Shown in pieces: positions 16,586 through 25,009 of a stretch of DNA of 64,000 nucleotides. The DNA comes from Natrinema salifodinae. GTDB lineage: Archaea > Halobacteriota > Halobacteria > Halobacteriales > Natrialbaceae. A model generated the notes under the pieces. The model made no database searches and was not told the DNA's origin. It was given only the letters and a program-made list of their open reading frames with translations. Within the stretch, counting starts at the first letter, position 1. Every line of letters starts with the position of its first letter. Location of the stretch: positions 372,001 through 436,000 of the forward strand of contig NZ_FOIS01000001.1 of NCBI RefSeq assembly GCF_900110455.1, written 5' to 3'. Position numbers and translations under genes: made by a program.

Positions 16586-17716
16586 ATGGCACCAGCGTTT
16601 CTGAATCGATTGACCGACTCGAGCGCGCTCTCGCTCGGCGTGCTCGGCGTCGGAAACATCGGCATGGTACACCTGAAGTCGGCGGTCGCGATGCCCGACG
16701 TCGAGGTCGTCGCCGCCGCCGACGCCGTCCCCGAGAACCGCCAGCGAACCGAACGGGCCGGCGTCCCCCGAACGTACGACGACTACGCGGCGCTGCTCGA
16801 CGCCGAGGACCTGGACGCGGCGGTCGTCGCCCTCCCGCCGTTTCTCCACGCCGAGGCCGTCGAACGGGCCGCCGAGGCCGGCGTCGACGTCTTCGTCGAG
16901 AAACCGCTCGCCAGGTCGACCGAGGAGGCCGACGAACTGCTCGAGACCGCCCGCCAGGCCGACATCTCGGTCGGCGTCGATCACACGCTGCGCTACCAGC
17001 CCGATATGGTCGGCGTCAAGGAGGCCTACGACGGGGGCAGCGTCGGTCACGTCCCCTTCGCCTCGATCACCAGGCTCAATGACCATCCGCTCGGCCGGCC
17101 GCCCGCCGACGAGGCGCCGCCCGGCTGGCCGCTGGACCCCGACGCCGCGGGCGGCGGGTCGCTGGTCGAACTCGGCGTGCACTGCTTCGACGTCCTCGAG
17201 TGGCTGTTCGGCGACCTCGAGATCCGGGACGCCGCGACGGGCAAGACGATCGAGACCGACGTCGAGGACGCCGCGACCGTGCTCATGGAGGCCCCCGAGA
17301 CGGGAACGACGATCACGCTCCACTGCGGCACCTATCAGTGGGAACAACTCCCCGAGGTCAACACCAGGCTGCGCCTCGAGGGCGTCACGGGAACGATCAG
17401 CAACGAGGATCACATGCCCGAGAACTTCTACGCGGGCGCGGCCAAATCCGCCCTCTCGAACGTCGCGAGCCGACTGACGAGCGACGAGCCGGCCGTCTTC
17501 GGCCCGACCTTCTACCTCCAGGCCCACTACGACGCCCTGGCCGACTTCTGCGAGGCGGTCCGCGAGGACGAGCGGCCCCCGGTCGACGGGGCGGTCGGCC
17601 GGCGCACGCTCGAACTCACCGAGCGGGCGTACGAACTGGCCGCGGCTGACGCCGACGCCGATGGGGTTGCGGACGACGAGGACGCCGACCCCGGGACGCC
17701 GGAGGTGACGCTATGA
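16586..17716 (+). CDS. Gfo/Idh/MocA-family NAD(P)-dependent oxidoreductase
   Basis: This 376-residue protein has an N-terminal Rossmann motif GVLGVGNIGMVH (about residues 18-29), the family motif VEKPLARS with the catalytic Lys, and HTLRYQPDM in the C-terminal alpha/beta domain. Such enzymes oxidise or reduce a sugar hydroxyl or keto group, often on nucleotide sugars. It is the first gene of a tight operon: its stop overlaps the next start by 4 bp. The last ~20 residues are a low-complexity acidic tail (DADADGVADDEDADPG). Confidence 0.88.
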   Translation: MAPAFLNRLTDSSALSLGVLGVGNIGMVHLKSAVAMPDVEVVAAADAVPENRQRTERAGVPRTYDDYAALLDAEDLDAAVVALPPFLHAEAVERAAEAGVDVFVEKPLARSTEEADELLETARQADISVGVDHTLRYQPDMVGVKEAYDGGSVGHVPFASITRLNDHPLGRPPADEAPPGWPLDPDAAGGGSLVELGVHCFDVLEWLFGDLEIRDAATGKTIETDVEDAATVLMEAPETGTTITLHCGTYQWEQLPEVNTRLRLEGVTGTISNEDHMPENFYAGAAKSALSNVASRLTSDEPAVFGPTFYLQAHYDALADFCEAVREDERPPVDGAVGRRTLELTERAYELAAADADADGVADDEDADPGTPEVTL

Positions 17717-18654
17717 GCGCGGACGCCGACCGGATCCGCGCCGCCGGCGTCGACGCCGCCGACCGCCGCGGCGGCTGGAACCCCGACGTGGACGCTCGGA
17801 TGGACGCCCTCGAATCGCCGGTCCGTGACGTGTTCGAGGCCGCCGTCGAGTCGGTCGCGGGCGCCGAGCGGATCACGGTCGTCCCCGACGCCCATTACCC
17901 GTTCCACCCCTCGTCGGGCATGGTGACCGACCCAGCCGTGGTCGGCTCGATCGTCGCCAGGCTCGAGCGACGAACCGACGCCGACGTCGCCGTCGCCGGC
18001 GCCAGCGACGAGCGGATCTCGTTCGACCGAACGGCGGCCTACCTCGGCTACGCGGACCTCCTCGAGCGGTTCGACGCGACGCTCGTCGACCTGGCGGACG
18101 ACGATCGAGTCGACGAGATCTGCAACGTCGACGGCAGCCCGGTCTCGGTCTCGGTTCCGACTCGCCTGGTCGACGACGCCGTGATCCCCGTTCCCTCGCT
18201 GCGGCCGACTGAGAGCGGCCCGGTCGCGGGCGCGATGCGCACGCTCGCGTCGCTCGTCGACTGCGCCGACGAGCCCGAGCGGGTCCCGGTGGCGGCGACG
18301 CGCGCCGTCGAGCCCGCCGTCGCCGTCCTCGACGCGACGACCGCCTACGGGGGCGACCCCGTCGCCGCGGACGCGCTGTTCGCGGGCGGGGCTCCCGCCG
18401 TCGACGCCGTCGCGACCTCGCTGCTCGGCCGCTCGCTCGACGGCGATCCGGCGCTCGAGCTGGCCCGCGGGCCCGACGCGGAGCCGGTCGCCGTCGAGGG
18501 GACCGGGATCGACTTCGACCGGCTCCGGGAGCGCTTGCCCGACGGCGACGTACCGCCCGCGGACGATCCCCATCCGGCCGTCACGACCGCCTACCGCGTC
18601 TACGCGGCGGTGGCCGGCGACGCCGTCCCGCCGCAGCTCGAGGGGGGCCGATGA
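17713..18654 (+). CDS. DUF362-type protein
   Basis: This 313-residue protein resembles the DUF362 family: VVPDAHYPFHPSSGMVTDPAVVGSIV, then DADVAVAGASDE and VDDAVIPVPSLRPT. It lacks the CxxCxxC ferredoxin cluster found in some members. The biochemical function of the family is poorly known. It lies between an oxidoreductase and an epimerase with 4-bp overlaps on both sides, so it probably acts in the same sugar pathway. High GC and repeated GAD codons match its neighbours, and I see no sign of recent transfer. Confidence 0.7.
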   Translation: MSADADRIRAAGVDAADRRGGWNPDVDARMDALESPVRDVFEAAVESVAGAERITVVPDAHYPFHPSSGMVTDPAVVGSIVARLERRTDADVAVAGASDERISFDRTAAYLGYADLLERFDATLVDLADDDRVDEICNVDGSPVSVSVPTRLVDDAVIPVPSLRPTESGPVAGAMRTLASLVDCADEPERVPVAATRAVEPAVAVLDATTAYGGDPVAADALFAGGAPAVDAVATSLLGRSLDGDPALELARGPDAEPVAVEGTGIDFDRLRERLPDGDVPPADDPHPAVTTAYRVYAAVAGDAVPPQLEGGR

Positions 18655-19649
18655 CGGTGACGGCGACCGACTCCGAGACGCCCACGGCGGCGGTCACCGG
18701 CGCGACCGGGTTCCTCGGCACGAACCTCTGTGAACGCCTGGTCGCCGAGGGCTGGGACGTCCGCGGACTCAGCCGGCCGACCTCCGACCGAGGCGATCTC
18801 GCGGGGCTCGATATCGACTGGTACGTCGGCGACCTCTCCGACGGCGAGACGCTGCGGTCGCTCGTCGACGGGGCCGACGTCGTCTTCCACCTCGCGGGGA
18901 TCGGCCTCTGGAGCGCCGGCCCCGAGACGGTCCGGGAGGTCAACCGCGACGGCACCGCGCGGGTCCTCGACGCCTGCCGCGACGTCGACGCGGGCCGGGT
19001 CGTGTTCACCAGCACGGCCGGTACGCGCCGCCCGCAGGGCGATGCCGACGTGGCGGACGAGACGGACCTCGCCGAACCCATCGGCGCCTACCAGGCGTCG
19101 AAGGCCGACGCCGAGCGCCTGGTCGACGAGTTCGCCGCCGAGGCCGAGGGCGACGCCGTCACGGTCCACCCGACCTCGATCTTCGGTCCCGGCGACGAGG
19201 AGTTCACGGCCCAGTTACTCGCGATGGGCGTCGAGCGAACGATGCCCGCCCACCTGCCAGGTGGCGCGAGCATCGTCGGCGTCGAGGACGTGGTCGACGG
19301 CATCGTGGCGGCCGCCGAGCGCGGCGCGAGCGGCGAACACTACGTCCTCGGCGGCGAGAACCTCACCTACAACTGCGCGGTTTCTCGGATCGCCGAGGCC
19401 GTCGACGGCTCGCCGGCGCGGATCCGCGTGCCCGCGACGGCCATCCGGGCCGCCGGGCCGGTCGCCGAGGCCGTCGACGCCGTCGCCGGCCGGCGGGTGT
19501 TCCCCTTCAACCGGAAGATGGCTAAGCTCGCGACCGAGCGGCTGTTCTACACCTCGCGGAAGGCGCGGGACGAACTGGGCTACGAGTACCGGCCGCTCGA
19601 GGAGCACTTGCCGGCCGCGATGGAGTGGTATCAGCAGGAAGTGCGGTAG
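18651..19649 (+). CDS. NAD-dependent epimerase/dehydratase (extended SDR)
   Basis: This 332-residue protein has the NAD-binding motif TGATGFLGTNL near the N-terminus, the catalytic Tyr-x3-Lys in GAYQASKADAE, and TSTAGTRRPQG in the substrate region. Extended SDR enzymes epimerise, dehydrate or reduce nucleotide sugars; some act on other substrates. It is the last gene of the 16586-19649 operon, starting 4 bp inside the DUF362 gene. The exact reaction cannot be set from sequence. Confidence 0.85.
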   Translation: MTVTATDSETPTAAVTGATGFLGTNLCERLVAEGWDVRGLSRPTSDRGDLAGLDIDWYVGDLSDGETLRSLVDGADVVFHLAGIGLWSAGPETVREVNRDGTARVLDACRDVDAGRVVFTSTAGTRRPQGDADVADETDLAEPIGAYQASKADAERLVDEFAAEAEGDAVTVHPTSIFGPGDEEFTAQLLAMGVERTMPAHLPGGASIVGVEDVVDGIVAAAERGASGEHYVLGGENLTYNCAVSRIAEAVDGSPARIRVPATAIRAAGPVAEAVDAVAGRRVFPFNRKMAKLATERLFYTSRKARDELGYEYRPLEEHLPAAMEWYQQEVR

Positions 19650-19713
19650 CGGAGAACCGACGACTCGTTTCGTGGTCGGCGGTACTCTGTCGGTCCGACG
19701 CGACTCGCAGTCG

Positions 19714-20682
19714 TTATCGGCTTACGGGCGCGGCGGGCGGTTCTTCGGTCTCGACGGTGCGATCCGCGACTCGCTCGTAGACCGCGAGCATCCGCTCGGC
19801 CGTCCGCTCGATGCTCACCTCGCGGGCCGCCCGGCGACCGTTCGATCGCTCACCGCGTCGGAGGACGTCGATCAGTCCCCTGACCAGGCCCTCGTCGTCC
19901 GTCGCGACGCGGGACGGATCGACGCCGGCCAGGCGCTCCCGGACGTCGCCGACGTCGACGGCGACCACGGGAAGGTTACAGGCCAGGGCTTCCTTGACGG
20001 AGTTGGGCGACCCCTCGCTATCGGAGGTCAACAGGAGCGCGTCGGCGGCGTTCATGTAGTCCGGCACGGTATCGTGGGCGACGCCGTAGACGGTCCGCAA
20101 GCGGACCGGTTCGTCGAGGAGGTTGTCGACCACGGCTACAACGCGCTCGGCCCGCGGGTAGTTCTTCACCTCGCGCGCGGGCGAGTAGGGAAAGAGCACG
20201 TCGTAGCCCTCGTCCGCCTCCCAGCCGACGGTCTTTCGGGCACGGGCCTGGGGCTCCGGTCGGAACTTCGCTAAATCGACCCCGTCGGGGATCACCGTGC
20301 AGTCGCGGCCGAGCTCCGTCCGCATCTCCTCGGACATGACGACGACTTCGTCGCAGAACGGCGTGCACGCCTTACTGACCGGCGCGATGGGGCCGTGCAC
20401 GTCCGATCCCCACAGCGAGAGGACGACCGGCTTGCGAAACTGGGCGAGCGCCATCGGTCCCGTCAGCCCGTAGTGAGCGTGGATCAGGTCGTAGCCGTTC
20501 CCCGCTTCCCTGACGACCTCCGGGATCGTCCGGAGGTAGTCGGCCGGGCTCCGATCGGTGTCGGCGTCGACCTCGCCGGCCACCGACACCGTCGAAAAGG
20601 AGACGCCGCGGTCCTCGAGCGCGTCCATCTGCTGGGTCATGAAGGGGGCATCGGCGTTCGTCGTAAGCGTGAGAACGTGCAT
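19714..20682 (-). CDS. Glycosyltransferase family 4 (GT-B)
   Basis: This 322-residue protein has DLIHAHYGLTGPMALAQF in the N-terminal domain, VIPDGVDLAKFRPE at the domain junction, and the donor-binding segment TSDSEGSPNSVKEALACNLP with the family's conserved Glu near the C-terminus. It is predicted to transfer a sugar from a nucleotide donor to a lipid-linked glycan in the cytoplasm. It runs convergent to the oxidoreductase/DUF362/epimerase operon and divergent from the DUF354 gene. Confidence 0.88.
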   Translation of the reverse strand: MHVLTLTTNADAPFMTQQMDALEDRGVSFSTVSVAGEVDADTDRSPADYLRTIPEVVREAGNGYDLIHAHYGLTGPMALAQFRKPVVLSLWGSDVHGPIAPVSKACTPFCDEVVVMSEEMRTELGRDCTVIPDGVDLAKFRPEPQARARKTVGWEADEGYDVLFPYSPAREVKNYPRAERVVAVVDNLLDEPVRLRTVYGVAHDTVPDYMNAADALLLTSDSEGSPNSVKEALACNLPVVAVDVGDVRERLAGVDPSRVATDDEGLVRGLIDVLRRGERSNGRRAAREVSIERTAERMLAVYERVADRTVETEEPPAAPVSR

Positions 20683-20713
20683 CTCGCGTACGAGGGCCGA
20701 CGTATCGGGGCCG

Positions 20714-20722
20714 TTTTGTTAT
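20714..20722 (-). promoter_or_regulatory. ATAACAAA-type element
   Basis: The minus strand reads ATAACAAAA, 31 nt upstream of the glycosyltransferase start at 20682. Confidence 0.55.
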
Positions 20723-20867
20723 CCACAGCGCAGCCCCGCCGACGCGGCGTTCAGGCTTCGTATACAGCCGTTCCCCGTCGACCAACCGACGCGCCGGCGC
20801 GGTTTTTCTTCACGTACTCGTACACGTCGATTCCATAGACGCCGGTTTCAGCCCGCGTTCCTCCGTA

Positions 20868-20880
20868 GTAATGCTATTAC
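20868..20880. promoter_or_regulatory. Palindrome GTAAT-GCT-ATTAC
   Basis: A perfect 5-bp-arm inverted repeat that overlaps the ATTACAAAG element of the DUF354 gene promoter. It is related to the palindromes before two beta-helix genes. Confidence 0.4.
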
Positions 20881-20884
20881 AAAG
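20876..20884 (+). promoter_or_regulatory. ATTACAAAG element (variant)
   Basis: One mismatch to ATAACAAAG. It ends 25 nt before the ATG at 20910, matching the spacing at 16551. Confidence 0.5.
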
Positions 20885-20909
20885 GTTCGACGACGGGTAG
20901 CCGGCATCG

Positions 20910-22010
20910 ATGCGGATACTCGTCTTGGCGAACACGCCCGCACACGTCCACCTGTATCGACACGCCGTCGACCGCCTGGCGGCGGCGGGACACGACGTGC
21001 TCGTCCTCACCCGAGAATACGCCTGTACGACCGACCTACTCGACTTCTTCGACATGCCCTACCGGGTGTACGGCAGCCACGGAACGGACGAGTTCTCGAA
21101 AGTCCAGTTCGCCCGCGAACTGGGCGGCCAGTTCTGCACGATCGGCACCGAAGCGGTCCGGTTCGACCCCGACGTGATCTTCGGTCGAGGGCCGTACGCG
21201 GCCTACGCCGGCACGCTCACGCGGACGCCGGTCGTGCTCGTGCTCGACGACGAGCCGGGCGATTTCAATCACACCGTCTCGAAACCCTTCGCCGACTGCA
21301 TCCTCTCGCCGGCGGTGACTCGCCGGAATCTCGGCGACGACCACTACACCTTCGACGGCTTCAAGGAGTGTGCCTATCTCCACCCCGAGGTGTTCGAGCC
21401 GCGCGGCGACGTCCGCGAGTACCTCGACGTCGATCCGGACGAGCCGTACGTTCTGGTTAGGTTCAACGCCCTGGACGCGCTCCACGACGCGGGTCTCGAG
21501 GGATTCCGTCCCGAGCAGCGCCGGGACCTGATCGAGCGACTGAGCGAGGCGGCGACCGTCTTCGTCTCCGACGAGGGTGGCGAGCTGAACTTGCGCGAAC
21601 TCCCCGCGCGCCCCTACGACCTCCACCCCGCCCTGATCCACGACGCGATGGCCGAGGCCTCGCTGCTGGTCGCCGACACCGGCACGATGGCCACGGAGGC
21701 CGCCCTGCTCGGCACGCCCGCCTTCCGCTACCGGGGCACCGACGACCACGAGTACGGCGAGTTCCGCGAACTCGAACGCGCCGGCCTGGCGGAGCAGTTC
21801 GACGACTACGAGCCGGTCCGGGATCGGTCGCTCGAGGTTCTGGGCGACGAGGACGCGAGCGACCGGTGGCAACAGCGCCGCCGGGAGTACGTCGGTGATC
21901 TCGTGAATCTCACCGATCTGCTCGTCGACGTGGCCCGGTCCCGCGGCACGATCGACCGACTCGACGGGTCGACGAAGCGAGTGCTCCAACCGCGGTCGCA
22001 GTCGCTGTAG
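20910..22010 (+). CDS. DUF354-family GT-B glycosyltransferase-like protein
   Basis: This 366-residue protein has a GT-B-like layout. The N-terminus MRILVLANTPAHVHLYRHAV and GRGPYAAYAGTLTRTPVV are typical of DUF354. The C-terminal half holds SLLVADTGTMATEAALLGTPAFRY, similar to the donor site of UDP-N-acetylglucosamine 2-epimerase and glycosyltransferase folds. DUF354 proteins are common in archaeal surface-glycan loci. It is probably a glycosyltransferase; the epimerase alternative is less likely. It stands alone, divergent from the GT4 gene. Confidence 0.8.
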   Translation: MRILVLANTPAHVHLYRHAVDRLAAAGHDVLVLTREYACTTDLLDFFDMPYRVYGSHGTDEFSKVQFARELGGQFCTIGTEAVRFDPDVIFGRGPYAAYAGTLTRTPVVLVLDDEPGDFNHTVSKPFADCILSPAVTRRNLGDDHYTFDGFKECAYLHPEVFEPRGDVREYLDVDPDEPYVLVRFNALDALHDAGLEGFRPEQRRDLIERLSEAATVFVSDEGGELNLRELPARPYDLHPALIHDAMAEASLLVADTGTMATEAALLGTPAFRYRGTDDHEYGEFRELERAGLAEQFDDYEPVRDRSLEVLGDEDASDRWQQRRREYVGDLVNLTDLLVDVARSRGTIDRLDGSTKRVLQPRSQSL

Positions 22011-22131
22011 TCCGCGCGGTCGATTCTCGGCGCCCCGTTCCTCAGTGGCCCGTTCGTCCGCTCTCTCCGTCCTCGAGCCGTCGTTCGGAACGACACTTCA
22101 ATATAATGATCAATAACGAATTACGAAACGC

Positions 22132-22145
22132 TTTTACCTATATTT
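22132..22145 (+). promoter_or_regulatory. TATA region of small zinc-ribbon gene
   Basis: TTTTACCTATATTT lies in an AT-rich stretch and ends 26 nt before the ATG at 22172, supporting that start over the in-frame ATG at 22106. Confidence 0.6.
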
Positions 22146-22171
22146 GGAAAAGAGCCGATCGACCCCGTTCT

Positions 22172-22390
22172 ATGAGTCTCTCCACGTTCCTCAGTGAACT
22201 TTTCTCCGACGCTGATTCCACGACGGAGTCGCCCGAAACGGCGACGGCCGAGGCGTCGGAGCACGGCGACGAGGTTCCCTCAGTCACGGTCGTCCACGAG
22301 TGTCGAGACTGCGGGACGAACGTCTCGGTCGGCACGTCCCAGTGTCCGACCTGCGAGAGCGAAGATATCGTGAGCTACTCGATAGACTGA
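22172..22390 (+). CDS. Small zinc-ribbon protein
   Basis: This 72-residue protein starts MSLSTFLSELFSD, has an acidic Ser/Thr-rich spacer, and ends with a zinc ribbon: ECRDCGTNVSVGTSQCPTCESEDIVSYSID (two CxxC knuckles). Small CPxCG-type zinc fingers are numerous in Halobacteria and mostly uncharacterised. The last 16 bp overlap the end of the convergent glycosyltransferase gene. A relative with the same ribbon is at 42889-43053. It may bind nucleic acid or protein. Confidence 0.75.
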   Translation: MSLSTFLSELFSDADSTTESPETATAEASEHGDEVPSVTVVHECRDCGTNVSVGTSQCPTCESEDIVSYSID

Positions 22391-23469
22391 GTCGGTGCTC
22401 GTTCGTCGCGGTCGCGATCGTGATCGCGGACCCGCTCCACCGTCGCCTCGCGTTCGTCACACGGACTCTCGAGGCTCTCGTTTTCCTCGGCGTCGAGTCG
22501 GATCGCCGTTCCCAGCGAAACGACGCCGAGCAAGGCGGCGACGAACGAGGCGATGCCGCCCGTAAAGCCCTCCTCGCCGCGCGCCGCTCGCGCGGCCGAT
22601 CCGACCAGGCCGGCCAGGCCGCCGGCCAGGCCGACCGAGCCGGCGGCGTAGTAGACGACGGCGGGGTTGAACGAGCGGGCCACGTACGTGGTCTTCAGCC
22701 GCCACAGGAAGCTCCGGAGCAACAGCATGGAGACGTACCGGACGAACGGCACGTACCGAATGCTGCTCTCCTCGTCGCCGTAGACGGCCGTCATCGGGAC
22801 GTCCGCCACCCGGAAGCCGGCGACGTTGAGGTGGGTCAGGATGTGGTTGAGGAAGCCGTACTGGTCGGTGATCTCGTCGAGGTCGAGCGCCTCGATCGTC
22901 TCGACCGAGATGGCGGTGTAGCCGTTCTGTGGGTCGCCGATCGACCAGTAGCCCGAGGCGAACTTCGAGAGCCCGGTGAGCAGGGCGTTGCCGACGAACC
23001 GGAACGTCGACATCTCCGCGCGATCCGTGGGGCTAACCAAGCGATTCCCCTTGGCGTAGTCGGCTTCGCCGGTGACGATCGGGTCGATAATCCGATCCAG
23101 AATGTCGGGATCCATCTGGCCGTCGCCGTTCATCACCGCGACGACGTCGAGTCCGTCCTCGGCGGCCCGCCGGTAGCCGGTCTTGACCGCGGCGCCGTAG
23201 CCGCGGTTCTCGTCGTGGCGGATCGGGACGACGCGCCGCTCGTCGCCGCCGTCGGTGACCGCCAACTCCACTTCGGCGTCCTCGGCGGCCGCCGCCTCGT
23301 TGATCCGGTCGGCGACCCGCCGGATCACGTCCCAGCTCTCGTCCGGCGAGGCGTCGTCGACGGCGTAGATCCGGTCGACGTAGTCGGGAACCGTTTCGAT
23401 GACGCGGCCGACGAACGCCGCCTCGTCGTAGGCCGTGACGACGACGCCGATCTGTTTGCCCTTATACAT
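22375..23469 (-). CDS. Glycosyltransferase family 2 with C-terminal membrane helices
   Basis: This 364-residue protein has a GT-A domain: VVVTAYDEAAFVGRVIETVP, VDDASPDESW and the metal/nucleotide motif MNGDGQMDPD, then GDPQNGYTAIS. The C-terminus has two hydrophobic segments (YYAAGSVGLAGGLAGLVGSA and GGIASFVAALLGVVSLG). This layout resembles polyprenyl-phosphate mannosyltransferase-type enzymes that start or extend lipid-linked glycans. It is the last gene of the leftward operon starting at 27841, with an 8-bp overlap with the dehydrogenase gene. Confidence 0.88.
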   Translation of the reverse strand: MYKGKQIGVVVTAYDEAAFVGRVIETVPDYVDRIYAVDDASPDESWDVIRRVADRINEAAAAEDAEVELAVTDGGDERRVVPIRHDENRGYGAAVKTGYRRAAEDGLDVVAVMNGDGQMDPDILDRIIDPIVTGEADYAKGNRLVSPTDRAEMSTFRFVGNALLTGLSKFASGYWSIGDPQNGYTAISVETIEALDLDEITDQYGFLNHILTHLNVAGFRVADVPMTAVYGDEESSIRYVPFVRYVSMLLLRSFLWRLKTTYVARSFNPAVVYYAAGSVGLAGGLAGLVGSAARAARGEEGFTGGIASFVAALLGVVSLGTAIRLDAEENESLESPCDEREATVERVRDHDRDRDERAPTQSIE

Positions 23470-25009
23470 CCTCGCCTCCGTCGGTGGTCACGTCCATCGG
23501 TCCCGAGTCCGGGTCCGGGTCCGACTTCGATCCCGATTCCGAGCCGGGGCCTCCGGTATCGGCTCCGACGGCTCCCTCGCGCGCCCCTCGTGGCGGCTGC
23601 CCGTCGCTCGCTCCCGCGAGATCGTACTCGCGGTGGTCGGTCTCCGCGAGGTCGACCGCGTCGCGGCCGTCGACGACGACCATCGACTCGAGGCTCGCCC
23701 AGTCGATCCGGTCGAACTCCTCGTGGGGCGTGACGACCACCGCGGCGTCGAACGACTCGTCCGCCAGGCCGTCGATCGCGACGGGGCGCGCGCCGTAGTC
23801 GGCCGGATCGACCAGCGGATCGACGCCCGCGACGTCCGCGCCGCGCTCGTCCAAGGCGTCGATGATCCCCAGCGCCGGCGAGGCGCGGGTCTCCTCGACG
23901 CCGGGCCGGTACGTGATCCCGAGGACGACGACCGACGCGTCCGCCAGATCGGTCCCCGTCCGATCGAGTTCTCCCTCGAGCCGGTCGACGACGACCGACG
24001 GCATCTCGTCGTTGACCCGGCGAGCGGTCCGCGTCACGGCCATCGGCTCCTCGGTCCGGCCGAGCAGGAAGTGCGGGTAGTAGGGGATGCAGTGGCCGCC
24101 GACGCCCGGACCGGGGTCGTGGAGCTGGCACATCGGCAGGTCGTTGGCCGTGTCGATCGCCTCGCGCACGGAGATGCCGAGCTCGTCGGCGAGCCGGCCG
24201 AGTTCGTTCGCCAGGCCGATGTTGACGTCGCGGTAGATCCCCTCGAACACCTTGACCGCCTCCGCGGTCGTCGCGTCAGAGACGGGGTGGACCTCGTTGT
24301 CCGAGAGCTCGTCGTAGACGATCGATGCGACGCGGGTACTTTCGTCGTCGACGCCGCCGACCACTTTCGGATACGCGCCGCGGATGTCCTGCAGGGCGCG
24401 GCCGCTCGACGTCCGCTCGGGGCAGAACGCGAGCCCGAACTCGTCGGTCGCCAGGCCGCTCTCGCTCGCGAGATGGGGCTCGAGCACGTCCCGGCAGGTC
24501 CCCGGCGGGAGCGTCGACTCGGCGATCACCAGGTCGCCCGGGGAGAGCCCGGCCGCGATGTCGTCGGCGACCGACTCGACCGTCGCCAGGTTCGGAGTAT
24601 CGTTCTCGTCGAGCAGCGTCGGGACGATGACGACGTGGACCCTGGCCTCGGCGGCCGCGTCCGGTCCCTCGGTCGTCGCCTCGAGCCGGCCGGCGGCGAC
24701 CTGCTCGGCCACCAGGTCGTCGAGCCCGGGTTCGCCGACGACGTGGCTCTCGCCGCCGTTGATCGTCTCGACGACGGCGGGATCGACGTCGACGCCAATG
24801 ACGTTCCCCGTCGTCTCGGCGTAGACCGCCGCGAGCGGGAGCCCCATCTTGCCGAGCCCGTAGACGGCGACCGGAATCTCGCCGTCGGCCAGGCGCTCGC
24901 GCTGGCGATCCGCGGGGAGGGCGGCGTCGTAGAGACCGCCGTCGGTGTCGGCGTCGGCGTCGGCGGCTGCCGCGGATCCGTCGGTCGGAGTCGGAGCGTC
25001 AGCCGTCAC
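23462..25009 (-). CDS. UDP-sugar 6-dehydrogenase (WbpA/WecC-like nucleotide-sugar dehydrogenase)
   Basis: This 515-residue protein has the NAD motif VYGLGKMGLPLAAVYAETT, the central substrate-binding region and the catalytic Cys in GVGGHCIPYYPHF. It oxidises the 6-hydroxyl of a UDP-hexose or UDP-HexNAc to the uronic acid in two NAD-linked steps. The neighbouring oxidoreductase, aminotransferase and acetyltransferase genes make UDP-GlcNAc the likely substrate (WbpA-type). Both ends carry low-complexity acidic tails, unlike bacterial relatives. The gene starts 4 bp inside the upstream oxidoreductase gene. Confidence 0.88.
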   Translation of the reverse strand: MTADAPTPTDGSAAAADADADTDGGLYDAALPADRQRERLADGEIPVAVYGLGKMGLPLAAVYAETTGNVIGVDVDPAVVETINGGESHVVGEPGLDDLVAEQVAAGRLEATTEGPDAAAEARVHVVIVPTLLDENDTPNLATVESVADDIAAGLSPGDLVIAESTLPPGTCRDVLEPHLASESGLATDEFGLAFCPERTSSGRALQDIRGAYPKVVGGVDDESTRVASIVYDELSDNEVHPVSDATTAEAVKVFEGIYRDVNIGLANELGRLADELGISVREAIDTANDLPMCQLHDPGPGVGGHCIPYYPHFLLGRTEEPMAVTRTARRVNDEMPSVVVDRLEGELDRTGTDLADASVVVLGITYRPGVEETRASPALGIIDALDERGADVAGVDPLVDPADYGARPVAIDGLADESFDAAVVVTPHEEFDRIDWASLESMVVVDGRDAVDLAETDHREYDLAGASDGQPPRGAREGAVGADTGGPGSESGSKSDPDPDSGPMDVTTDGGEDV

